A stretch of 33,997 nucleotides of DNA from Oscillospiraceae bacterium (GTDB lineage Bacteria; Bacillota; Clostridia; Oscillospirales; Oscillospiraceae): assembly GCA_017461585.1 (NCBI GenBank), contig JAFTYM010000035.1, positions 1-33,997 on the forward strand. Reading direction: 5' to 3'. The translations under genes and the position numbers were made by a program. The notes below the pieces were generated by a model. The model did no database searches and had not been told where the DNA came from. It saw only the letters and a program-made list of their open reading frames with translations. Below, in pieces: positions 16,496-24,566 of the stretch (the first letter of the stretch is position 1; every line of letters starts with the position of its first letter).

Positions 16496-16530
16496 GCAAA
16501 TAATGACCGGTTTTACCTGAGGGGGATAAT

Positions 16531-18981
16531 ATGTCCGCTAAAATAAAGAACAATGACAATTTTATGCGGAAAATGGCGACGTTTATCGTTGACAAACGGA
16601 CGCTGTTTTTTCTGCTTTATGTATTTGCAGCCATATTCTGCATGTTTTCCATGATGTGGGTAGAGGTTGAAAACGACGTTACAGTTTACTTGCCTGAGGA
16701 CACGGAGACGCGTCAGGGCATTGTTGCCATGAACGAAAACTTTGTCACCTTCGCTTCGGGACGCGTTATGGTTTCAAATGTTACATACGAGACAGCGGAA
16801 GAGCTGTCTTCCGAGATGGCAGAGATAGACGGCATAACCATGGTGACCTTTTTAAATGACGAAGAGCACTATAAGGATGCCTGCGCCCTTATTGACGTGA
16901 CCTTTGAAAAGGGTGCGACCGATGAGCTGTCTTTAAACGCCATGGAGGAGATAAAGACCATTTTGGACGGCTATGATTACTGCATAGACTCCACCGTCGG
17001 TCTTGATGAGCTTGCCATGCTGGCGGACGAGATGATGATAATTCTCATCGTTGCGGTGGTTATCATTATCGTTGTGCTGACTCTCACATCGAGGGCATAC
17101 ATGGAAGTGCCTGTTCTGCTCATTACATTCGGCATGGCGGCGCTTTTGAACATGGGCACAAACTACATGCTGGGCAAGATAAGCTTCATTTCAAACTCTG
17201 TTGCAGTTGTTCTGCAGCTGGCGCTGGCTATTGACTACGCTATTATTCTGTGTCACCGTTTCTCTGACGAACACGAGACAATGGACGCAAGAGAGGCGTG
17301 CATAACTGCGCTGAGCAAGGCGATCCCAGAGATAAGCGCATCATCCCTTACGACCATCGGCGGTCTTCTGGCTCTTGCCTTTATGAAGTTCGGCATTGGA
17401 CGAGACATGGCGATGGTGCTTATCAAGGCGATTTTTATGAGTCTTCTGTCTGTCTTTACGCTCATGCCGGGACTTCTGGTGCTGTTTTCACCCCTTATCG
17501 ACAAGACAAAGCACAAAAAGCTTCTGCCTCAGGTGAGTTTTCTGGGCAAGTTTGCGGTAAAGGTGCGCCGTGTGCTCCCACCTGTATTCCTGGCAGTTCT
17601 GGTAGTTGCGTTTTTCCTTTCAAACAACTGCCCCTTTGCCTACAGCTATAACGATATGCGCACAACAAAGATGACCGAGCGTCAGGAGGCGTATTTCAAG
17701 ATAAAAGACACCTTCGGCACAAGCAACATGGTTGCCCTGTTAGTACCATCGGGAAATTATGAGGCAGAGGCGGAGATACTTGCTGAACTGTCGGGCAGAC
17801 CCGAGGTGAAGAGCACGATGGGACTTGCGGGAATTGAGGCGCTGGACGGCTATAAGCTGACGGACAGCCTGAACGCACGCGAGCTTTCCGAGCTTATCGG
17901 CATGGACTATGAGGTCATTCAGACGCTTTATGCCGTTTACGCTGCCGACCACGAGCAGTACGGCGCAATACTCTCGGGACTTGATGAGTATGAGGTGCCC
18001 CTGTTTGATATGTTCATATTCCTGAAAGATCAGCTGGAGAGCCACAACATAAACCTGTCCGGCGAGGACATGACAATGATGACCGACATGTTTGACCAGC
18101 TTGGACAGGCGCAGACCATGCTGCAGACGGAAAACTACAGCAGAATGGTAATTTATCTGAATCTGCCCGAAGAGAGCGATGAGACTTTTGCGTTTCTTCA
18201 GGAGATAAGAGATATCTGCGGTAGGTATTACGACGGGGATTATTATGTGGTGGGCAATTCCACAAGCTCCCGCGATCTCTCATCATCCTTCCAGCGCGAC
18301 AATATTATGATAACCATTCTTTCCGCGCTGTTTGTTATTATCGTATTGCTGTTTACATTTAAATCCGTAGGCCTCCCTGTTTTGCTCATCGTAGTAATTC
18401 AGGGCAGTATCTGGATAAATTACTCATTCCCGACGCTTACGGATACGCCCCTGTATTTTCTGGGATATCTTATCGTACAGTCCATTCAGATGGGCGCGAA
18501 TATCGACTACGCCATTGTTATCTCCAGCCATTATCAGGAGAAAAAGGCATATATGCCCCATAAAGAGGCTATTGTACACGCGGTAAACTCCGCGTTCCCC
18601 ACAGTTTTTACATCAGGAACCATGATGGCGGCTGCAGGTCTGCTTATCGGCAATATGTCCGCCCAGCCTGTTATTGCTATTCTGGGCGTTTGCATAGGCC
18701 GCGGTACTATCATCTCCATGCTGCTGGTTCTGACGGTTCTTCCCTCTATCCTTGTGCTGGGAGATTCTATCATAAACCGCACCAGCTTCAAGTTTAAAAA
18801 GATCACACCGCCGAGCCTTAATACAAGCGGCGTCATGTACGTCAGCGGACGTATCAAGGGAAGCGTTGCGGGCGAATTGGACGGCAAGTTTACAGGTGTT
18901 ATCCGCGGTGATGTGGCGGCGACCATATCCACAGACACGAAAGCCGAGAGCCTTGAGGAAGGAGGCGAGGAGAATGAATAA
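16531..18981 (+). CDS. MMPL/RND-family membrane transporter with bactofilin-like tail
   Basis: This 816-residue protein has the RND two-fold plan. TM1 (~24-43) is followed by a large extracytoplasmic loop and five helices from ~168 to ~320; a second loop and five more helices follow. Both halves carry the conserved D-Y pair in the fourth helix of the unit (AIDYAIILCHRF near Asp235 and ANIDYAIVISSHY in the second half), as in MMPL proteins that export lipids or hydrophobic molecules using proton flow. After the last helix comes an unusual tail of about 34 residues (767-800), a run of short G-x-[IV]-x-G units resembling bactofilin beta-helix rungs, and then an acidic end. GAGGGGGA precedes the ATG. 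It overlaps the next gene by 8 nt. The cargo is unknown. Confidence 0.92.
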   Translation: MSAKIKNNDNFMRKMATFIVDKRTLFFLLYVFAAIFCMFSMMWVEVENDVTVYLPEDTETRQGIVAMNENFVTFASGRVMVSNVTYETAEELSSEMAEIDGITMVTFLNDEEHYKDACALIDVTFEKGATDELSLNAMEEIKTILDGYDYCIDSTVGLDELAMLADEMMIILIVAVVIIIVVLTLTSRAYMEVPVLLITFGMAALLNMGTNYMLGKISFISNSVAVVLQLALAIDYAIILCHRFSDEHETMDAREACITALSKAIPEISASSLTTIGGLLALAFMKFGIGRDMAMVLIKAIFMSLLSVFTLMPGLLVLFSPLIDKTKHKKLLPQVSFLGKFAVKVRRVLPPVFLAVLVVAFFLSNNCPFAYSYNDMRTTKMTERQEAYFKIKDTFGTSNMVALLVPSGNYEAEAEILAELSGRPEVKSTMGLAGIEALDGYKLTDSLNARELSELIGMDYEVIQTLYAVYAADHEQYGAILSGLDEYEVPLFDMFIFLKDQLESHNINLSGEDMTMMTDMFDQLGQAQTMLQTENYSRMVIYLNLPEESDETFAFLQEIRDICGRYYDGDYYVVGNSTSSRDLSSSFQRDNIMITILSALFVIIVLLFTFKSVGLPVLLIVVIQGSIWINYSFPTLTDTPLYFLGYLIVQSIQMGANIDYAIVISSHYQEKKAYMPHKEAIVHAVNSAFPTVFTSGTMMAAAGLLIGNMSAQPVIAILGVCIGRGTIISMLLVLTVLPSILVLGDSIINRTSFKFKKITPPSLNTSGVMYVSGRIKGSVAGELDGKFTGVIRGDVAATISTDTKAESLEEGGEENE

Positions 18982-21583
18982 GACGGTAAAAGCGGTATTT
19001 ACCGCAGCTTTGACGCTGTGCCTTGTGTTCTCCTGTTTTGCACCTGCTTTGGGCGCAGAACGGACATATCGCATTTCAAATGTATCCGACCTTCTGAAAC
19101 TGGCGGAAAACTGCATCCTCGATACATACAGCAAAGAGCTGAATGTTGAGCTTACGGCAGATATTGACCTGACAGACGCGGAATTTAACGGAATTCCAAC
19201 TTTCAGCGGAAGCTTTAATGGAAACGGACATACTGTTTCGGGACTTTCTATGACGGTGGAGGGCTCGGTAGTGGGCTTTTTCCGCTACTTAGAGCAGGGC
19301 GCTGTGGTTCGTGACCTCAACGTCACAGGTGAAATCGCGCCCGAAGGCAGCCGAAACACTGTGGGCGGTATTGCAGGCTCAAACAGCGGCACTATTGAAA
19401 ACTGCAGCTTTGAGGGCAGCCTCGCAGGTGCAGATGATATAGGCGGCATCGCAGGTGAGAACAAGCTTACAGGCATCATCACAGATTGTACGGTAAAGGG
19501 GGCTGTAACGGGCAACCACTTTGTTGGCGGTATTGCAGGCGAAAATTACGGTGTAATAAGAAGCTGCAGAAACGATGCCGAGATAAATACAACAGCTGCA
19601 CAGAACGAGGTGGAGCTGTCGGATATCAGCCTTAAGACTTTGACAAGCTCCGAAGCTGCAAATACAGTAACGGATGTGGGCGGCATCGCAGGCACCAGCA
19701 GCGGTGTTATCAGAGACTGCGAAAACCGCGGCACGACAGGCTACCGCCTTATGGGATATAACGTAGGCGGAATTGCAGGCTCTCAGAGCGGATATATTTC
19801 GGGCTGCAGCAACTACGGCAGCGTTTACGGACGCAAAGAGGTGGGCGGTATCGTAGGTCACATGGAGCCTGTCACAACTGTTGAGTACACAGAGGATACT
19901 CTGCAGATTCTGGAAGGACAGGTGGGAACTCTCGGTGCGCTGACAAACAGAGCTTCTGCAAATGCACAAAGCAATGCATCTCAGATAACGGGACAGATCG
20001 CCGTTTTGGAAAGTCAGGCGCAGACAGCCCGTGAGGCGCTGGACATACTTACTCCCGAACCGGGAGAGGAGATGCCCGATGCAGACACGGTTTTGGCTGC
20101 GCAGAACAACCTTACCGAGAGCATAACAGCTATGCCCGGAACGCTGGACGGCATTGCGTCTGCTGTTGGAAACACCGTTTCAGGTGTGAGCCGCGATCTG
20201 CAGGCGGTGTCAAATCAGGTAAATCTCATGGGCGAGACTATAGGAACGGCATCTGAGGATCTGGGCTTCACGGTCACCGACATTTCTGACAGCGACACGG
20301 AGTCGGACTATTTGGGAAAGGTCGAAAAGTGCTTTAACTACGGCGATATTCTCGGTGACGGCAATGTAGGCGGCATCGCAGGTGCCATTGCATACGAAAA
20401 CGATCTGGATCCCGACGAGGATGTGGACGTCTACGGAAATATGTCCCTTAATTTCTCGGGAGAGATAAGAGCGGTAATAAGAGATTGTGACAACAAGGGT
20501 ACGGTTACCGTCAAAAAGCAGAACGGCGGCGGCATCGTGGGCTGGCAGTCTTTGGGACTTGTCCGCGACTGTCTCAACACAGGCGAGGTCTCAGGCGAAA
20601 ATGCTGACTATGTGGGCGGCGTCGCAGGCTCTCAGAACGGATTTTTAAGACAATGCAGCGCAAAGTGCGTGGTAACTGGCAAAAGCTACACGGGCGGAAT
20701 TGCAGGCTCAGGCGAAGTTATTACGGATTGCCGCAGCATGGTAAGACTTTCTGCCAATGAAAAATACGGTTTGGTTTTGGGTTATGCCGAGGAAAAGCCG
20801 GATGTAAATGACGAAGAGGGCAGAATTAAGGGTAACTACTACCTTGTTGTCGACAGCGACATGGGTGCTGTAGACGGCATCAGCTATGACGGCTGCGCTC
20901 AGAGCATTGATCAGGATAAGTTTTTTTCTTTGGCGTCTCTTGATCCTGTTTTCAGAACTGTGTCTATCCGCTTTGTTTTCGAGGATGGTACGAGTAAAAT
21001 CGTCAGAATCACTCCGGGCAGAGCGCTCAGCAACGACAAAATTCCCGCAATTCCCGAGAAAGACGGCTGCTCTGCTTATTGGGACGGACTTGGTGAGATA
21101 GACATTACCAATGTTCGTTTTGATGGAGTGGTCTATGCTAAGTACAACGAGAGGACATCCGTGTTTGAAAGTGATGAAAAGGTTGGCGAGCTGCCCCTGA
21201 TTTTGGTACAGGGTGAGTTTAACGACAAGCACGGAATTGTACTTGAAAAGACGGAAAGCACAGAGGAAGGCTTTGTCACAGGCTATAGTTTTACGGTGAC
21301 GGGCGGAACAGCCAAAAAGCTTCGCTGCTATATCGGCGAAGGTTTTGAGAAGTCTGTTTTGAATGTGACCGTCACGGATAAAAGCGGAACGGCGCGTGTT
21401 GTCCCCGCAAAAGTCGAGGGAAGCTATGTGACCTTTGAAATTTCCGAGGGCGACAGCTCCTTTGCGGTAGTTTTGCAGGCAAAGAGCTATACACTCGAAA
21501 TCGCCATAGGCGCAGGCGCAATAGTTATCATAGTACTGATAATTATCCTTGCTGCACGGAAGAATAGGAAAGCTGAAGAATAA
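18974..21583 (+). CDS. Secreted GLUG-repeat protein with coiled-coil insert and C-terminal TM
   Basis: This 869-residue protein has a signal peptide (residues 1-28, ending APALGA). Ten copies of a G-G-[IV]-[AV]-G motif with a following I-x-x-C element mark GLUG-type beta-helix repeats: six between ~130 and 295 and four between ~465 and 578. Between them is a ~135-residue region (303-440) without repeats, rich in Gln, Ala and Ser with helical, coiled-coil-like spacing. A beta-rich region follows. A single TM helix (~839-861) and the tail RKNRKAEE anchor it with the bulk outside the cell. The start is the ATG at 18974 with GGCGAGGAG before it; it overlaps the MMPL stop by 8 nt, so translation is coupled. 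The pair probably works together at the envelope (inference). No sortase motif is seen. Confidence 0.9.
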   Translation: MNKTVKAVFTAALTLCLVFSCFAPALGAERTYRISNVSDLLKLAENCILDTYSKELNVELTADIDLTDAEFNGIPTFSGSFNGNGHTVSGLSMTVEGSVVGFFRYLEQGAVVRDLNVTGEIAPEGSRNTVGGIAGSNSGTIENCSFEGSLAGADDIGGIAGENKLTGIITDCTVKGAVTGNHFVGGIAGENYGVIRSCRNDAEINTTAAQNEVELSDISLKTLTSSEAANTVTDVGGIAGTSSGVIRDCENRGTTGYRLMGYNVGGIAGSQSGYISGCSNYGSVYGRKEVGGIVGHMEPVTTVEYTEDTLQILEGQVGTLGALTNRASANAQSNASQITGQIAVLESQAQTAREALDILTPEPGEEMPDADTVLAAQNNLTESITAMPGTLDGIASAVGNTVSGVSRDLQAVSNQVNLMGETIGTASEDLGFTVTDISDSDTESDYLGKVEKCFNYGDILGDGNVGGIAGAIAYENDLDPDEDVDVYGNMSLNFSGEIRAVIRDCDNKGTVTVKKQNGGGIVGWQSLGLVRDCLNTGEVSGENADYVGGVAGSQNGFLRQCSAKCVVTGKSYTGGIAGSGEVITDCRSMVRLSANEKYGLVLGYAEEKPDVNDEEGRIKGNYYLVVDSDMGAVDGISYDGCAQSIDQDKFFSLASLDPVFRTVSIRFVFEDGTSKIVRITPGRALSNDKIPAIPEKDGCSAYWDGLGEIDITNVRFDGVVYAKYNERTSVFESDEKVGELPLILVQGEFNDKHGIVLEKTESTEEGFVTGYSFTVTGGTAKKLRCYIGEGFEKSVLNVTVTDKSGTARVVPAKVEGSYVTFEISEGDSSFAVVLQAKSYTLEIAIGAGAIVIIVLIIILAARKNRKAEE

Positions 21584-21588
21584 AAACG

Positions 21589-21626
21589 AAACACCATGCA
21601 AAGAACATTTTGCATGGTGTTTTTTT
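21589..21626 (+). terminator. Intrinsic terminator of the MMPL-GLUG operon
   Basis: ACACCATGCAAA (21591-21602) pairs exactly with 21609-21620 across a 6-nt loop and is followed by a run of T. It starts 8 nt past the GLUG gene stop codon. Confidence 0.95.
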
Positions 21627-21661
21627 GATTTTTTGCCGGAAAATGCGAAAACTTTTCCCGT

Positions 21662-21704
21662 TTTTGGAACGCTGAGGGAACTCGCGGCGGCCCATTTTGG
21701 AACG
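21662..21704. promoter_or_regulatory. Direct repeat upstream of the fatty-acid operon promoter
   Basis: TTTTGGAACG occurs at 21662-21671 and again at 21695-21704, 33 bp apart, or about three helical turns, so both would face the same side of the DNA. The second copy covers the -35 region of the only good -10. A third GGAAC lies at 21677-21681. Neither FapR- nor FabT-type palindromes are seen. A regulator binding site is plausible but unproven. Confidence 0.4.
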
Positions 21705-21714
21705 TGAACCTCTG

Positions 21715-21720
21715 TATAAT
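21715..21720 (+). promoter_or_regulatory. -10 element of the fatty-acid synthesis operon
   Basis: TATAAT matches consensus exactly, 58 nt before the acpP start. The -35 position at 17 nt reads CCATTT, which is poor, and would suit a promoter that needs an activator at the overlapping direct repeat. Confidence 0.5.
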
Positions 21721-21777
21721 CGGTTGCAGCGAGTGGGTAATGACCGCTTGAAATTATAAATCTGGAGGCATATTGTT

Positions 21778-21999
21778 ATGTACTTTGAATCTATCGCAAA
21801 AATCGTTTCCGAGCGCACAGGCTGTGATATCGCAGTTGTAAAGCCTGAGAGCAAGTTTTCCGAGCTGGGTATCGACTCCCTTGACACGGTAGAACTTCTC
21901 ATGAACCTTGAGGATGAGCTGGGTATTGAGATCGAGCTGGATCAGAAGGTTGAGACTATCGACGATCTGGATAAGTTCATTCAGAGCAAGCAGGGGTAA
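21778..21999 (+). CDS. acpP: Acyl carrier protein
   Basis: This 73-residue acidic protein carries the growing acyl chain. The phosphopantetheine site is Ser34 in GIDSLDTVELLM. Length and helix pattern fit bacterial ACP. TGGAGG lies 9 nt upstream of the start. It is the first gene of the fab-acc operon, and fabK begins 5 nt after its stop. The operon position normally held by fabH, next to acpP, is empty. Confidence 0.97.
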   Translation: MYFESIAKIVSERTGCDIAVVKPESKFSELGIDSLDTVELLMNLEDELGIEIELDQKVETIDDLDKFIQSKQG

Positions 22000-22004
22000 C
22001 GGAA

Positions 22005-22949
22005 ATGATCAAGTCAGCAATTTGCGAAATGCTGGGTATTGAATACCCCGTGTTTCAAGGCGGAATGGCATGGATCGCTGACGGCAAGCTGGCCGCCGCT
22101 GTGTCTGACGGCGGCGGTCTCGGCATAATTGCGGCGGGAAATGCGCCTGCTGAATATGTGAGAAGTCAGATCCGCATTGCAAAAAGTATTACCGACAAGC
22201 CTTTCGGTGTGAATATCATGCTCCTCAGTCCTTTTGCGGATGAGGTTGCAAGAACTGTAATTGAAGAAAAGGTTGCGGTCGTGACAACCGGTGCGGGAAA
22301 TCCCTCCAAATATATCAAAGACTGGCTGGATGCGGGCATAAAGGTCATACCCGTTGTTGCATCCGTTGCCATGGCGAAGCTCATGACCAGACTTGGTGCA
22401 TCTGCGGTCATCGCAGAGGGCGGTGAGAGCGGAGGCCATGTAGGTGAGCTCACAACTATGGTGCTGGTTCCGCAGATATGCGATGCCACAACGCTGCCCG
22501 TTATTGCTGCGGGAGGAATAGCCGACGGCAGAGGAGTTGCGGCGGCATTTATGCTTGGGGCACAGGGCGTTCAGATGGGCACCCGCTTTTTAAGCGCAAA
22601 TGAGTGCAGCATCCACCCTGTGTATAAGGAAAAAATACTGAAGGCGACAGACCTGTGCACAATGGTCACGGGTAAGCGTCTGGGGCACCCTGTGAGAAGT
22701 CTGCGTACGCCTTTTGCGAGAGAATATTGGAACGCAGAGTACGGCGGAATGCCTGATGATGAGCTGGAAGCGCTGGCGACAGGTGCTCTTCGCCTTGCCG
22801 TGCAGGAGGGCGACAACGAAAAGGGCTGCTTCCTGTCGGGGCAGATAGCGGCAATGGTGAAAAAAGAACAGCCTGCGGCTGAAATAATCAAAGAAATTAT
22901 GGAGGAGGCAGAGCCTGTCCTCCTGGGAGCGTCACGATGGGTAAAGTAG
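22005..22949 (+). CDS. fabK: Enoyl-ACP reductase II (FMN-dependent)
   Basis: This 314-residue flavoenzyme of the nitronate monooxygenase-like fold reduces trans-2-enoyl-ACP, the last step of each elongation cycle. Evidence is the N-terminal YPVFQGGMAWIADGKLAAA, the EGGESGGHVG block with the catalytic-type His145 (equivalent to His144 in the pneumococcal enzyme), and the FMN phosphate region AAGGIADGRGVAAAFMLGA with QMGTRF. FabK instead of FabI implies a triclosan-insensitive reductase by family knowledge. It overlaps fabD by 13 nt. Confidence 0.95.
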   Translation: MIKSAICEMLGIEYPVFQGGMAWIADGKLAAAVSDGGGLGIIAAGNAPAEYVRSQIRIAKSITDKPFGVNIMLLSPFADEVARTVIEEKVAVVTTGAGNPSKYIKDWLDAGIKVIPVVASVAMAKLMTRLGASAVIAEGGESGGHVGELTTMVLVPQICDATTLPVIAAGGIADGRGVAAAFMLGAQGVQMGTRFLSANECSIHPVYKEKILKATDLCTMVTGKRLGHPVRSLRTPFAREYWNAEYGGMPDDELEALATGALRLAVQEGDNEKGCFLSGQIAAMVKKEQPAAEIIKEIMEEAEPVLLGASRWVK

Positions 22950-23836
22950 CATTTATTTTTTCGGGTCAGGGTGACCAGCACCCGGGCATGGGCAAGGAGC
23001 TTTACGAAAAGTACCCTGCTGCAAAACGCGTTTTTGATATGTGCGACAGCGTTCGTCCCAATACCTCGGCGCAATGCTTTGAGGGAACAGAGGACGAACT
23101 GAAGGAGACGAAAAACACTCAGCCCTGCCTTTTTGCCTTTGAGCTTGCGCTGGCAAGTGTTTTAAAGGAAAAGGGCTTTTCTCCCGATGTCCTGGCGGGC
23201 TTTTCTCTGGGAGAGGTTGCGGCTGCGACCGCGAGCGGAATTTTTGATATTGAGACGGGCTTTCGCCTTGTGTGTATACGCGGAGAGCTGATGCAGCGGG
23301 AAGCTGAGAAGTTTGACACGTCCATGGCTGCCGTTGTAAAGCTCAGCGATGAGAAGGTGCAGGAAATCTGCGAAAAGTATTCCGATGTTTATCCTGTGAA
23401 CTTCAACTGCCCGGGGCAGATAACGGTTTCGGGACTTTCGTCTCAGATGCCAGACTTTTTTGCAGATGTAAAAGCAGCAGGCGGCAGAGCGCTGCCCCTT
23501 AAGGTCAAGGGTGCGTTCCACTCTCCCTTTATGAAAGAGGCGGCAGAGGCCTTTGCTCTTGAGCTAGAAAAAGCGGAGATAAAGACGCCCCATACCGCGC
23601 TCTATTCCAATATGACGGCGTCAGTTTACACCGATGATGTTGTTTCCCTGCTCTCGCAGCAGATATGCAGTCCTGTGTGCTGGGAGAGGATAATCCGCAA
23701 TATGATAAGTGACGGCGTTGACACGTTCGTTGAGATAGGACCGGGCAGGACCCTTACAAATATGGTGAGAAAAATCAGCGCCGATGTAAAAGCCGTCAGC
23801 GCTGCGGAACTGATCACGGAGGAGACATCATGCTGA
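22937..23836 (+). CDS. fabD: Malonyl-CoA:ACP transacylase
   Basis: This 299-residue enzyme moves malonyl groups from CoA to ACP. The nucleophile is Ser90 in GFSLGE; most homologues have GHSLGE, so a Phe stands where His is usual, a substitution that leaves the catalytic pair intact. The catalytic histidine is His195 in GAFHSPFM. The N-terminal FIFSGQGDQHPGMGKELY with the conserved Gln and the C-terminal EIGPGRTLTNMVRK are intact. The ATG lies inside the end of fabK, and the stop overlaps fabG by 7 nt. Confidence 0.96.
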   Translation: MGKVAFIFSGQGDQHPGMGKELYEKYPAAKRVFDMCDSVRPNTSAQCFEGTEDELKETKNTQPCLFAFELALASVLKEKGFSPDVLAGFSLGEVAAATASGIFDIETGFRLVCIRGELMQREAEKFDTSMAAVVKLSDEKVQEICEKYSDVYPVNFNCPGQITVSGLSSQMPDFFADVKAAGGRALPLKVKGAFHSPFMKEAAEAFALELEKAEIKTPHTALYSNMTASVYTDDVVSLLSQQICSPVCWERIIRNMISDGVDTFVEIGPGRTLTNMVRKISADVKAVSAAELITEETSC

Positions 23837-24555
23837 GAGGAAAAGTTGCGGTCGTAACAGGCGGCAGCCGCGGTATCGGAGCTGCTGCTGCAAAAAAACT
23901 GGCATCCATGGGTGCCGATGTTGCTGTGATCTACGCAGGCAGAGCCGAGGCGGCAGAGAGTGTTTGCGAAAAGTGCAGAGAGCTTGGCGTTCAGGCGCAG
24001 AGCTATAAATGCGATGTGGCGGATTTTGCCGCTGTGAAAGATACGGTCGCGCAGATAAAGGCGGATTTTAAAACCGTACACATTCTTGTAAACAACGCAG
24101 GTATAACCCGTGACGGACTTATTGCCATGATGAAGGAAGAGGATTTTGATGCTGTTCTGGATACAAACCTGAAAGGTGCGTTCAATATGATACGCCATAT
24201 AACAGGTGTGTTTATCCGCAACAAAGAGGGCTGCATCATAAATATCACATCCGTTGCAGGAATTATGGGCAATGCGGGACAATGCAACTACGCCGCCTCC
24301 AAGGCTGGTCTTATCGGACTTACAAAGTCCGTTGCAAAAGAGCTTGCGCCCAAGGGCATCCGCTGCAATGCAGTTGCTCCCGGATTTATCGCAACAGAGA
24401 TGACGGGAGAGCAGGCGGACAATCCGCTTCTAAAGATGATACCCATGGGGAAAATGGGTGAGACAGAGGATGTGGCAGATGCCGTGGCATACCTTGCAGC
24501 TGCAAAATATGTGACAGGTGAGATCCTGCGTGTGGACGGCGGCATCGCAATGTGA
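23830..24555 (+). CDS. fabG: 3-oxoacyl-ACP reductase
   Basis: This 241-residue short-chain dehydrogenase reduces beta-ketoacyl-ACP with NADPH. It has TGGSRGIG at 10-17 for the cofactor, NNAG near 88-91, Asn113, Ser141 and the Tyr154-x3-Lys158 pair in NYAASKAGLIGLTKS. Genomic placement between fabD and fabF confirms FabG over other SDRs. GGAGGAGACATC lies directly before its start, within fabD. Confidence 0.97.
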   Translation: MLRGKVAVVTGGSRGIGAAAAKKLASMGADVAVIYAGRAEAAESVCEKCRELGVQAQSYKCDVADFAAVKDTVAQIKADFKTVHILVNNAGITRDGLIAMMKEEDFDAVLDTNLKGAFNMIRHITGVFIRNKEGCIINITSVAGIMGNAGQCNYAASKAGLIGLTKSVAKELAPKGIRCNAVAPGFIATEMTGEQADNPLLKMIPMGKMGETEDVADAVAYLAAAKYVTGEILRVDGGIAM

Positions 24556-24566
24556 GGAGTTTTGTT

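Noticed and set aside
18866-18973. Longer N-terminus for the GLUG protein
   Set aside because: It would run 108 nt inside the MMPL gene and place the signal peptide in the middle of the chain; the ATG at 18974 has its own ribosome binding site.
24552-24566. GTG start for fabF
   Set aside because: It overlaps the fabG stop and has no ribosome binding site; GAGGAG is correctly spaced for the ATG at 24567.
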